Assembly (NCBI GenBank): GCA_030762935.1
Contig: CM060884.1
Location: 74,908,696 to 74,972,695, forward strand
Direction: 5' to 3'
Source: Hymenopus coronatus
Lineage: Eukaryota > Arthropoda > Insecta > Mantodea > Hymenopodidae
Length of the DNA: 64,000 bases
Shown here: in pieces, positions 48,901-59,599 of the stretch
Layout of the letters: every line of letters starts with the position of its first letter
Position numbering within the stretch: position 1 is the stretch's first letter
The notes under the pieces: generated by a model
Database searches by the model: none
Told to the model about the DNA's origin: nothing
The model's input: the letters and a program-made list of their open reading frames with translations, nothing else
Position numbers and translations under genes: made by a program

Positions 48901-51900
48901 CTACCATTGAGCTAACATGGCGACATGGCGCCGAGTCAGTTGAGAAAGAGCATATACAAAATGTTTGAGCCAGTGTTGGAAGTGACATGATTTCACAGCT
49001 ATTCTCTACCACTGAGCTAACATGGCCGCTAAGTCAGTTGAGAAAGAGCATATACAAAATGTTTGAGCCAGTGTTGGAAGTGACATGATTTCACAGCTAT
49101 TCTCTACCATTGAGCTAACATGGCGCCGAGTCAGTTGAGGAAGAGCATATACAAAATGTTTGTGCCAGTGTTGGAAGTGACATGATTTCACAGCTATTCT
49201 CTACCATTGAGCTAACATACCGCCGAGTCAGTTGAGGAAGAGCATATACAAAATGTTTGTGCCAGTGTTGGAAGTGACATGATTTCACAGCTATTCTCTA
49301 CCATTGAGCTAACATGGCCGCCACGTCAGTTGAGAAAGAGCATATACAAAATGTTTGTGCCAGTGTTGGAAGTGACATGATTTCACAGCTATTCTCTACC
49401 ATTGAGCTAACATGGCCGCCGAGTCAGTTGAGAAAGAGCATATACAAAATGTTTGTGCCAGTGTTGGAAGTGACCTGATTTCACAGCTATTCTCTACCAT
49501 TGAGCTAACATGGCAACATGCCGCCGAGTCAGTTGAGAAAGAGCATATACAAAATGTTTGTGCCAGTGTTGGAAGTGACATGATTTCACAGCTATTCTCT
49601 ACCATTGAGCTAACATACCGCCGAGTCAGTTGAGGAAGAGCATATACAAAATGTTTGTGCCAGTGTTGGAAGTGACATGATTTCACAGCTATTCTCTACC
49701 ATTGAGCTAACATGGCCGCCACGTCAGTTGAGAAAGAGCATATACAAAATGTTTGTGCCAGTGTTGGAAGTGACATGATTTCACAGCTATTCTCTACCAT
49801 TGAGCTAACATGGCCGCCGAGTCAGTTGAGAAAGAGCATATACAAAATGCTTGTGCCAGTGTTGGAAGTGACTTGATTTCACAGCTATTCTCTTGCATTG
49901 AGCTAACATGGCCGCTAAATCAGTTGAGAAAGAGTATATACAAAATGCTTGTGCCAGTGTTGGAAGTGACGTGATTTCACAGCTATTCTCTACCATTGAG
50001 CTAACATGGCCGCCGAGTCAGTTGAGAAAGAGCGTATACAAAATGCTTGTGCCAGTGTTGGAAGTGACATGATTTCACAGCTATTCTCTACCACTAAGCT
50101 AACATGGCAACATGCCACCGAGTCATTTGAGAAAGAGCATATACAAAATGTTTATGCCAGTGTTGGAAGTGACATGATTTCACAGCTATTCTCTACCATT
50201 GAGCTAACATGGCCGCTAAATCAGTTGAGAAAGAGTATATACAAAATGCTTGTGCCAGTGTTGGAAGTGACGTGATTTCACAGCTATTCTCTACCATTGA
50301 GCTAACATGGCCGCCGAGTCAGTTGAGAAAGAGCATATACAAAATGCTTGTGCCAGTGTTGGAAGTGACTTGATTTCACAGCTATTCTCTTGCATTGAGC
50401 TAACATGGCCGCCGAGTCAGTTGAGAAAGAGCATATACAAAATGCTTGTGCCAGTGTTGGAAGTGACGTGATTTCACAGCTATTCTCTACCACTGAGCTA
50501 ACATGGCCGCCGCGTCAGTTGAGGAAGAGCATATACAAAATGCTTGTGCCAGTGTTGGAAGTGACGTGATTTCACAGCTATTCTCTTGCATTGAGCTAAC
50601 ATGGCAAAATGGTCTAGAGTCAGTTGAGAAAGAGCATATACAAAATGCTTGTGCCAGTGTTGGAAGTGACTTGATTTCAGAGCTATTCTCTACCATTGAG
50701 CTAACATGGCAACATGCCGCCGAGTCAGTTGAGAAAGAGCATATACAAAATGTTTGTGCCAGTGTTGGAAGTGACCTGATTTCACAGCTATTCTCTACCA
50801 TTGAGCTAACATGGCAACATGCCGCCGAGTCAGTTGAGAAAGAGCATATACAAAATGCTTGTGCCAGTGTTGGAAGTGACATGATTTCAGAGCTATTCTC
50901 TACCATTGAGCTAACATGGCAACATGCCGCCGAGTCAGTTGAGAAAGAGCATATACAAAATGTTTGTGCCATTGTTGGAAGTGACTTGATTTCACAGCTA
51001 TTCTCTTGCATTGAGCTAACATGGCCGCCGAGTCAGTTGAGAAAGAGCATATACAAAATGCTTGTGCCAGTGTTGGAAGTGACATGATTTCACAGCTATT
51101 CTCTACCATTGAGCTAACATGGCCGCCGAGTCAGTTGAGAAAGAGCATATACAAAATGTTTGTGCCAGTGTTGGAAGTGACATGATTTCACAGCTATTCT
51201 CTACCACTAAGCTAACATGGCAACATGCCGCCGAGTCATTTGAGAAAGAGCATATACAAAATGTTTATGCCAGTGTTGGAAGTGACATGATTTCACAGCT
51301 ATTCTCTACCATTGAGCTAACATGGCCGCCGAGTCAGTTGAGAAAGAGCATATACAAAATGCTTGTGCCAGTGTTGGAAGTGACATGATTTCACAGCTAT
51401 TCTCTACCACTAAGCTAACATGGCAACATGCCGCCGAGTCATTTGAGAAAGAGCATATACAAAATGTTTATGCCAGTGTTGGAAGTGACATGATTTCACA
51501 GCTATTCTCTACCATTGAGATAACATGGCAACATGGCCGCTCAGTCAGTTGAGAAAGAGCGTATACAAAATGCTTGTGCCAGTGTTGGAAGTGACATGAT
51601 TTCACAGCTATTCTCTACCACTAAGCTAACATGGCAACATGCCGCCGAGTCATTTGAGAAAGAGTATATACAAAATGTTTATGCCAGTGTTGGAAGTGAC
51701 ATGATTTCACAGCTATTCTCTACCATTGAGCTAACATGGCCGCCGAGTCAGTTGAGAAAGAGCATATACAAAATGCTTGTGCCAGTGTTGGAAGTGACCT
51801 GATTTCACAGCTATTCTCTACCATTGAGATAACATGGCAACATGGCCGCTCAGTCAGTTGAGAAAGAGCGTATACAAAATGCTTGTGCCAGTGTTGGAAG

Positions 51901-53338
51901 TGACTTGATTTCACAGCTATTCTCTTGCATTGAGCTAACATGGCAACATGGCCGCTCAGTCAGTTGAGAAAGAGCATATACAAAATGTTTGTGCCAGTGT
52001 TGGAAGTGACATGATTTCACAGCTATTCTCTACCATTGAGCTAACATGGCCACCGAGTCAGTTGAGAAAGAGCATATACAAAATGTTTGTGCCAGTGTTG
52101 GAAGTGACGTGATTTCACAGCTATTCTCTACCATTGAGCTAACATGGCCGCCGAGTCAGTTGAGAAAGAGCATATACAAAATGTTTGTGCCAGTGTTGGA
52201 AGTGACATGATTTCACAGCTATTCTCTTGCATTGAGCTAACATGGCCGCCACGTCAGTTGAGGAAGAGCATATACCAAATGCTTGTGCCAGTGTTGGAAG
52301 TGACATGATTTCACAGCTATTCTCTACCACTGAGCTAACATGGCCGCCGCGTCAGTTGAGGAAGAACATATACAAAATGCTTGTGCCAGTGTTGGAAGTG
52401 ACCTGATTTCACAGCTATTCTCTACCATTGAGCTAACATGGCAACATGCCGCCGAGTCAGTTGAGAAAGAGCATATACAAAATGTTTGTGCCAGTGTTGG
52501 AAGTGACCTGATTTCACAGCTATTCTCTACCATTGAGATAACATGGCAACATGGCCGCTCAGTCAGTTGAGAAAGAGCGTATACAAAATGTTTGTGCCAG
52601 TGTTGGAAGTGACCTGATTTCACAGCTATTCTCTACCATTGAGCTAACATGGCAACATGCCGCCGAGTCAGTTGAGAAAGAGCATATACAAAATGCTTGT
52701 GCCAGTGTTGGAAGTGACATGATTTCACAGCTATTCTCTACCATTGAGCTAACATGGCAACATGCCGCCGAGTCAGTTGAGAAAGAGCATATACAAAATG
52801 TTTGTGCCAGTGTTGGAAGTGACATGATTTCACAGCTATTCTCTACCATTGAGCTAACATGGCGCCGAGTCAGTTGAGGAAGAGCATATACAAAATGTTT
52901 GTGCCAGTGTTGGAAGTGACATGATTTCACAGCTATTCTCTACCATTGAGCTAACATGCCGCCGAGTCAGTTGAGAAAGAGCATATACAAAATGTTTGTG
53001 CCAGTGTTGGAAGTGACATGATTTCACAGCTATTCTCTACCATTGAGCTAACATGGCCGCTAAGTCAGTTGAGAAAGAGCATATACAAAATGTTTGAGCC
53101 AGTGTTGGAAGTGACATGATTTCACAGCTATTCTCTACCATTGAGCTAACATGGCAACATGGCGCCGAGTCAGTTGAGAAAGAGCATATACAAAATGTTT
53201 GAGCCAGTGTTGGAAGTGACATGATTTCACAGCTATTCTCTACCACTGAGCTAACATGGCCGCTAAGTCAGTTGAGAAAGAGCATATACAAAATGTTTGA
53301 GCCAGTGTTGGAAGTGACATGATTTCACAGCTATTCTC
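42850..53338. repeat. Higher-order repeat in the satellite, 4,234-bp period, about 2.5 copies
   Basis: Copies at about 42850-47083, 47084-51317 and 51318-53338 (partial) keep the same unit order with only isolated substitutions. Examples are ggcgacatgg at 48920 against ggcaacatgg, and gagtatat at about 51662 against gagcatat. This near identity indicates the most recent large duplication in the array. Confidence 0.88.
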
Positions 53339-54434
53339 TACCATTGAGCTAACATGGCAACATGCCGCCGAGTCAGTTGAGAAAGAGCGTATACAAAATG
53401 CTTGTGCCAGTGTTGGAAGTGACATGATTTCACAGCTATTCTCTACCATTGAGCTAACATAGCCGCTAAGTCAGTTGAGAAAGAGTATATACAAAATGCT
53501 TGTGCCAGTGTTGGAAGTGACTTGATTTCACAGCTATTCTCTACCATTGAGCTAACATGGCAACATGGCGCCGAGTCAGTTGAGAAAGAGCATATACAAA
53601 ATGTTTGAGCCAGTGTTGGAAGTGACATGATTTCACAGCTATTCTCTACCAGTGAGCTAACATGGCCGCTAAGTCAGTTGAGAAAGAGCATATACAAAAT
53701 GTTTGAGCCAGTGTTGGAAGTGACATGATTTCACAGCTTTTCTCTACCATTGAGCTAACATGGCAACATGCCGCCGAGTCAGTTGAGAAAGAGCGTATAC
53801 AAAATGCTTGTGCCAGTGTTGGAAGTGACATGATTTCACAGCTATTCTCTACCATTGAGCTAACATGGCGCCGAGTCAGTTGAGAAAGAGCATATACAAA
53901 ATGCTTGTGCCAGTGTTGGAAGTGACTTGATTTCACAGCTATTCTCTTGCATTGAGCTAACATGGCCGCCGAGTCAGTTGAGAAAGAGCATATACAAAAT
54001 GCTTGTGCCAGTGTTGGAAGTGACATGATTTCACAGCTATTCTCTACCATTGAGCTAACATGGCCGCTAAGTCAGTTGAGAAAGAGTATATACAAAATGC
54101 TTGTGCCAGTGTTGGAAGTGACATGATTTCACAGCTATTCTCTACATTGAGCTAACATGGCGCCGAGTCAGTTGAGGAAGAGCGTATACAAAATGTTTGT
54201 GCCAGTGTTGGAAGTGACATGATTTCACAGCTATTCTCTACCATTGAGCTAACATGGCCGCTAAGTCAGTTGAGAAAGAGCATATACAAAATCCTTGTGC
54301 CAGTGTTGGAAGTGACATGATTTCACAGCTATTCTCTACCATTGAGCTAACATGGCAACATGGCCGCTCAGTCAGTTGAGAAAGAGCATATACAAAATGC
54401 TTGTGCCAGTGTTGGAAGTGACATGCTTTCACTA

Positions 54435-54518
54435 CCACTGAGCTAACATGGCAACATGCCGCCGCGTCAGTTGAGAAATTCAATGCTGTGTCGGCATGTT
54501 ACCATGTTAGCTCAGTGG
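54435..54518. repeat. Inverted-repeat junction at the right edge of the satellite
   Basis: Left arm 54435-54461 (starting CCACTGAGCTAACATGG) is the reverse complement of right arm 54492-54518 (ending CCATGTTAGCTCAGTGG). The arms are 27 bp with one mismatch, separated by 30 bp. The left arm is the S1-like head of the last satellite unit. The right arm is the head of a separate S1 copy. Confidence 0.92.
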
Positions 54519-54640
54519 AAGAGCAACCGGCTAGAGACCAGGAGATCCGTGGTTCAAATCCTGGCTATGACATTGAGTTTTTCAGTCTGACTACCTACCC
54601 AACTTCTGTCCTACACGGCTTGTGTGAAAAAAAATTAAAC
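54492..54640 (+). mobile_element. S1 SINE copy abutting the satellite edge
   Basis: Head CATGTTACCATGTTAGCTCA, A-box TAGCTCAGTGG, then accggctagagacc, B-box GTGGTTCAAATCCTGG, body ttgagtttttcagtctgac and acttctgtcctacacggctt, and an A-rich end (gtgtgaaaaaaaatt). It matches the minus-strand S1 at 9370-9590 and the 92-bp array units. No target duplication is evident because its 5' side is the satellite junction. Confidence 0.8.
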
Positions 54641-54919
54641 CAAAGTCTGTATTGTTCCAAGAATATGTAAAATTGATATCTCTATTAAATTCACAGTATC
54701 GTAAACTATTTAATAAAGTATTACTAAATCAATATGTTAGACTCTAATGTTTGACACATGTGACAATATACTAGTCAAAAGCGATAGACAAATCCTTTAA
54801 AGGTGATCTATACGTGGATAATTGAAATGTTGTTCGCTATGCATTTCCAGAAAAACAAAAGAGAGATGAAATGAAAGATGACCCTGTTGGAGAAGATGCC
54901 TAGTCTAAAATAAAATCCA
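54641..54919. other. Unique spacer, nothing recognised
   Basis: AT-rich, no ORF of note. Faint THR left-body similarity may exist near 54780 but cannot be supported. Confidence 0.4.
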
Positions 54920-55145
54920 ATAACAATGAAACGATCAACTCTACAAAGAAATTTATAATTGTATATTTTAAACGGATTTACATTTTTTGTTTAGTTAGTT
55001 TTTGTCTATTTCTTACGGTTTGCTAGTTATGCAAAACTTAGTAAAATTCGTTCAGAATAAACGGGTGTTCAAATGCTATTCCCCAAAAAATACAAGATAC
55101 ATGTTTTATTTTTAATGTAAATAGTTTTAGTATACGTTAATATAA
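54920..55145 (+). repeat. THR repeat fragment
   Basis: Body blocks 'ttgtatattttaaacgg', 'acattttttgtttagt', 'cttacggtttgctagttatg' and 'atacaagatacatgttttat' are recognisable in order. The copy is cut by the following mariner relic. Confidence 0.6.
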
Positions 55146-55149
55146 GTCA

Positions 55150-55955
55150 TTGTTTAGTACTGGAAGACCGGAGATTAAAGTTGTTTGAGATAGCAGAGGC
55201 TGTAAACATATCAAAAGAATGTGTAGGTAATATTTTAAGTAATGTTTTGGACTTTCACATGTTCTGTGCAAGATGGGTGCCAGGTCTATTGACACCTGAT
55301 CAAAAGCTCCAAAGAAAAACTGTTTCTGTTAAGAATGTGGAACTCTACCGTAAAAATCCCAGTGAACTTTAGAGACTGCTTATTTCCATGGATCAAACTT
55401 GAGTACATTACTGCACTCCAGAAAGTAAATCACAGCCGAAACAATGGACTGCACCAGGTGAACCAACTGCAAAAAAGGCAAAGTCAATTTTGTCAGCTAA
55501 CAAGGTTATGGCGAGTGTTTTCTGAGATGCACAGAGAATTATTTTTACTGATTGCTTGTAAAAGGGTAAAAATATCACTGGTAATTACTACGTAAGCTTA
55601 CTGTTACGTTTGACTGATGAGGTGAAAACAAAAATACCTAATATGGCAAAAAAACAAACAAACTTGTTTCATCACCAAAATGCTCCGGCCCATTGTTCAG
55701 TCATCACAATGGGAAAAATGTGTGAATTAAAGTAGGAATTGCTTGAACATTCACCCTATTCGCCAGATCTAGCATCCAGTGACTACCACCTGTTCCCAAA
55801 TCTCAACAAAATATCACAGCAACAAGGAGGTCATTGATGCAGTAAACAGCTATTTTGAGAACCTTGATAAATCGCACTACAGAGATGGTTTAATTACATT
55901 AGAACACCGATATGACAAATGTATTAGCCTTTATGGAGACAATGTTGAGGAATAA
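55150..55955 (+). pseudogene. Dead mariner-family transposase
   Basis: Ordered transposase blocks in several frames: RPEIKVVEIAEAVNISKECV, ARWVPGLLTPDQKLQRK (about 55270), TPESKSQPKQW (about 55420), NKVMASVF then stop (about 55505), KKQTNLFHHQNAPAH (about 55655), EHSPYSPDLASSDYHLFPNL (about 55750) and LEHRYDKCISLYGDNVEE (about 55905). The second catalytic Asp, normally in HQDNAP, is replaced (HHQNAP). Stops and frameshifts abound, so the copy is inactive. It differs in sequence from both other mariners in the window. Confidence 0.82.
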
Positions 55956-56009
55956 GGCAATTTTATTATTAAAATGCTGTTTTCATTGAGAGACCCGGAA
56001 CTTATCAGC

Positions 56010-56130
56010 TGACCATAAGACCATTTCTGCTAATGTTTAATTCGGATAGCTTGAAACAGAAGAATAGAGTTTTTAACATCAATTTCTTAGACATGTAAAG
56101 AACGGAACACAACATTTGAACGGAACACAG
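56010..56130 (-). repeat. THR left-end fragment
   Basis: Blocks 'accatttctgctaatgttta' to 'gtaaagaacggaacacaaca' match the THR left terminus in minus orientation. Confidence 0.55.
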
Positions 56131-56656
56131 CAGATTCTGTTCTTTATCACTAAATTGCTTCAATATTTCTCTCGCTGAAAAAAATCTGATGTGCTCCATT
56201 CACATGACTTTCTCTACATCTCTGCAACAAATTATTGTTAAAAAGCTTATGCTTCTATTTACTTCATGATAATCGAGAAGAAAATTAGCAGCAAAAATCC
56301 TACTTGCTTCCTTGTAGGTATAAACAAAATAAGGGAGTACCACAGGTTAAAGTGATAGTCAAAAGCTGTTTGCTATTTGACTGAAGTTACTTTTTTTGTA
56401 TGGACACGAGTTGACAAATTCCGTATGAGAAAAATAAGTTCGTTATAGCTGAAACCAACAACAAGGAATATCTCAAAAACGACCAACTCCACGAAAAAAA
56501 TGTATGTAACTTAAGTTGTGCGTTTTAATGTGCTCTATATTTTTTGTGTGGTAATTTTTCTCCATCTCCTACGGTTCAGCAGTTATAAAAAATTCCGAAA
56601 AACTCATCCAGAATAAAGTCATTTTCAGAGGCTATTTCCAGAAAATTCAAGATATA

Positions 56657-57987
56657 CGAGGTACGTCCAGAAAGAAAGCTCCGTTTCAATTTATCTCCGC
56701 TGCAGCGCTGCGATCGCATTTCCGCACATGCACGGTAGACGCTCTGTATCAAGGAGAAGAAGTGTGCGCCATTTTGAGATCGCTGTCTGCCACATACGCT
56801 TTGTTGTACTTGTTTACAATGCCGGTGTTGATTGAAAATCCCGCCGCTTGTGAAATCAGATCTGTGATTCTTTTTCTGAATGCTAGGAAAGTGAAACCAA
56901 TTGAAATTTATCGGCAAATTTGCGAAGTTTACGGACGAAATGCGATGAGTGATTCATTACTGAGAAGATGGGTCCGACAGTTCAATGAAGGACGTGGTGA
57001 AGTGCACGATGAAGAACGAAGTGGGCGTTCATCTTTGGTTACAGAAGAACTGGTTCACGCGATTGATGACAAGATCCAGGAAAACCGCAAGTTTACAATT
57101 AGTGCTCTCGCTATGGAACTTCCCCAAAGCTCACGATCACCAATTCATGACATTTTTACCGAAAAACTAAAATTTCGTAAACTTTGCTCACGTTGGGTAC
57201 CAAATATTCTTACTGAGCAACACAAAACAAAACGGATGGGTAGTGCACTTCAGTTTTTAACCCGTTATGATGACGACGGCGAAGAATTTCTGACACAGAT
57301 AGTCACAGGGGATGAGACTTGGGTTTCTTACGACACCCCTGAAAGTAAGCGGCAATCAATGGAATGGAGGCACACTTCATCCCCAGCAAAGGTTAAGCCT
57401 AAACAAATCTTGACACCTTGAAAAATGATGTGCACAGTGTTCTGGGACTGGAAAGGCATCTTACTCATTGATTTCTTACCGCGTGGTCAAACAATCAAAG
57501 CAGATGTTTATTTCGAGACCCTTAGGAAATTGTGCCGCGCAATACAGAATAAGCGCCGAAAATTACTGTCAAAAGGTGTTGTTTTTCTTCACGACAGTGC
57601 ACCACCACACACTGCAAATGTGACGAAAAACCTCATACAGGGATTTGGCTGGGACGTGTTTGACCATCCTCCGTACAGCCCTGACCTCACTCCTAGCGAC
57701 TTTGATCTGTTCTTACATCTCAAGGCTTTCCTTGGCGGTCAACACTTCAACAATGACGAAGAGCTGAAAGAAAATGTTTCCACTTTTTGAAGACACAGGC
57801 GGCAAAATTCTATGAAGAAGGTATACAAAAACTTGTGCCACGCTATGACAAATGCCTGCAAACTTTCGGCAGTTACGTGGAAAAGTAGTTTAAGAGTTGT
57901 GGAATTTTGTGCAATAAATAATTATTCTGTATCTGTACACAATTTAATTTTATTACCAAACGGAAGTTACTTTCTGGACGTAACTCG
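56657..57987 (+). mobile_element. Nearly intact mariner transposon, nested in THR
   Basis: 1,331 bp, the usual mariner size. Terminal inverted repeats of about 28 bp begin CGAGGTACGTCCAGAAAG on the left and, read inward from the right end, CGAGTTACGTCCAGAAAG. The similarity continues through tccgttt. A TA target duplication flanks it (56655-56656 and 57988-57989). Removing one TA restores the THR consensus across the site, which proves insertion into a pre-existing THR copy. The encoded transposase is broken (see the separate entry). Confidence 0.95.
56819..57888 (+). pseudogene. Mariner transposase, DD34D, with one stop and one frameshift
   Basis: The transposase cuts and pastes its own element. 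The start is set at the ATG of MPVLIENPAACE, the usual mariner N-terminus; an ATG 19 codons upstream is in frame but adds untypical sequence. The N-terminal DNA-binding part covers residues 1 to about 115, with the linker motif WVPNIL following. The catalytic Asp residues all survive: residue 165 (TGDETW), 259 (LHDSAP) and 294 (SPDLTPSD), with exactly 34 residues between the last two. The only breaks are an in-frame TGA at 57419-57421 (codon 201; a CGA-to-TGA change is plausible) and a one-base frame change near 57788. After the frame change the family C-terminus (KTQAAKFYEEGIQKLVPRYD) is readable to the TAG at 57888. Overall about 356 codons, close to family length. Confidence 0.93.
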
Positions 57988-58376
57988 TACATATTATTTT
58001 GCAGGTAAACATCTTTAATATGCGATATTTTAATCAAAATCGTTGGAGCCATTTTTGAGAAAATTAAAATTTTCGAAAAAAAAAGTTCCATGTAAAGGTT
58101 AGTTTGGGGTGGGGGGATTTTTCTCAAGATCTTCCTGTCGCATCCATGGAAGATACTAAACTTAATTACCAAGTTTGGTATTTTACCAAATTTTATTTTT
58201 TGTGTTATCGTTTTCACATGCACACGGACACATGGACACGGACCTTTTTCTGAAAATGCATTTTGGATACAGGGGATCCCAAAGATATATTTCCGGTAAA
58301 ATATCGATATGGAATTTTTGGGTGGAGTGCAATACTTTCATACACTATGTGCATAGTACGTGTAGAGAAAGTAAAA

Positions 58377-58620
58377 ACTTAGGGTGGCATGTTGAGGAAA
58401 GCATTTCCACGTCCACGAGAGAAATGAAATTTCGAACATCGGGAACGGTGTTAATAGTTGTGCAATTCGTTGTTAACGACTTCAGCATCGGGTCATTTCC
58501 TGAATTATCCATCCGTGCAGATCAGATGTAATAACTGTAAAGCTGCAAGTGGTCGGAAACAGAATTACTGCAACTCAGTAATAGCCCAGCAATTACCAAA
58601 CTTATCTCTATATCTTTGTC
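58377..58620. other. Unique spacer, nothing recognised
   Basis: Lies between two THR copies. The ORF ending at 58531 starts inside THR and is probably chance. Confidence 0.4.
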
Positions 58621-59594
58621 TCTTTCTATATTCATGTTGTTTTCGTATATGGTAGTTAGAGAGGTATTCTGTTTCACCAGAAATTCGATCAGTTACTGCG
58701 AATACATATTTCACTGTCCCCTGTACCCCAAAACTCTGATGTGTTCCAATCACATGACTTTCTCTACATCTCTGCAACAAATTATTGTTAAAATGCTTAT
58801 GTATCTATTTCCTTCATGCTAATCGGGAAAAAATATCAGAAATAGTCTTATTACTAGCTTAATTGTAAGTAAAAGCGAAACAAGGGAGTACCATAGGTTA
58901 AAGTGATAGTCAAAAGCTGGTTGCTTTGTGACTGAAGTTCCTTTGTTTGCATGGACAGGAGTGACAAATTCCTGTATGAGAAAAGTATGTATTGTTAAAG
59001 CTGAAATAAGTAAGAAGGAATATCTCAAAAACGATCTACTCCATGAAAAAATATATATCACATAAATTGTGTGTTTTAAGGAGCTCCGCAGTTTCTATTA
59101 AGTAGGTTTTTGTCCATCCCTAACGGTTTAACATCTAGGCTAAATTCCCTACAATTCATCCACAATAAACAGGTCTTCAGAGGTTATTCACAGAAAATTC
59201 AAGGTATACATTTTATTTGGGACAGGAATGGCTTTAAGATGTGGTATTTTAATCAAAATCATTGCAGTTATTTTTAAGGAAAACAAAACTTTCGAAAACG
59301 TTTCCATGTAAGGTATAGTTTTTTTTTTTTTTTTTCTGAAGCTCTTCGTGTCACATCCTTGGAAGATACCAAACTAAACACCAAGTTTGGTATTCACTCG
59401 TCTTTTCGTTCTTGAGCTATACTGTTCAAAGACACACACACATACTTTTTTCTGAAAATGCTTTTTTGGATTCAGGGGATCCTAAAACATGTATTTCGGG
59501 TGATATCTCGATATTGAATTTTTGTTTGGAATACAATACTTCTCTATCCACTATGTACGAGTTCCTTGTACATACAGAGCCAGAGAAAGTAAAA
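58621..59594 (+). repeat. THR repeat with inverted ends on both sides (about 970 bp)
   Basis: 58621-58735 is an inverted, decayed right-end copy (aattcgatcagttactgcg, tttcactgtcccctgtaccc). It is joined directly to the left body start (gatgtgttccaatcacatga, 58738). The copy ends AGCCAGAGAAAGTAAAAA. A 17-base T run lies at about 59319-59336 and a CA stretch near 59433. Confidence 0.7.
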
Positions 59595-59599
59595 AAAGC

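Larger units (their letters stand above)
28052..54478 (-). repeat. 26.4-kb satellite array, 97/98- and 105/106-bp units, each with an S1 SINE head
   Basis: About 260 head-to-tail units run without interruption. A plus-strand unit reads acatggccgccgagtcagtt, gagaaagagcatatacaaaa, tgcttgtgccagtgttggaa, gtgacatgatttcacagcta and ttctctaccattgagcta. On the minus strand the last part reads TAGCTCAATGG or TAGCTCAGTGG plus TAGAG, a perfect Pol III A-box pattern, preceded by CATGTTGCCATGT. This matches the 5' head of the S1 SINE. No B-box was found in the unit. Units of 98 and 106 bp differ by one 8-bp step (acatggca repeated); 97 and 105 bp likewise. The array starts mid-unit near 28052 and ends near 54478. 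Confidence 0.97.
56188..58376 (+). repeat. THR repeat, full body, carrying a mariner insertion
   Basis: Starts gatgtgctccattcacatga and ends GTACGTGTAGAGAAAGTAAA. The body is interrupted at the TA of 'caagatatacatttt' by the 1,331-bp mariner and resumes without loss at 57988. Confidence 0.9.

Noticed and set aside
28052..54478. CRISPR-like repeat array
   Set aside because: Units are 97-106 bp with no unique spacers between repeats, and the context is a eukaryotic genome. It is a satellite.
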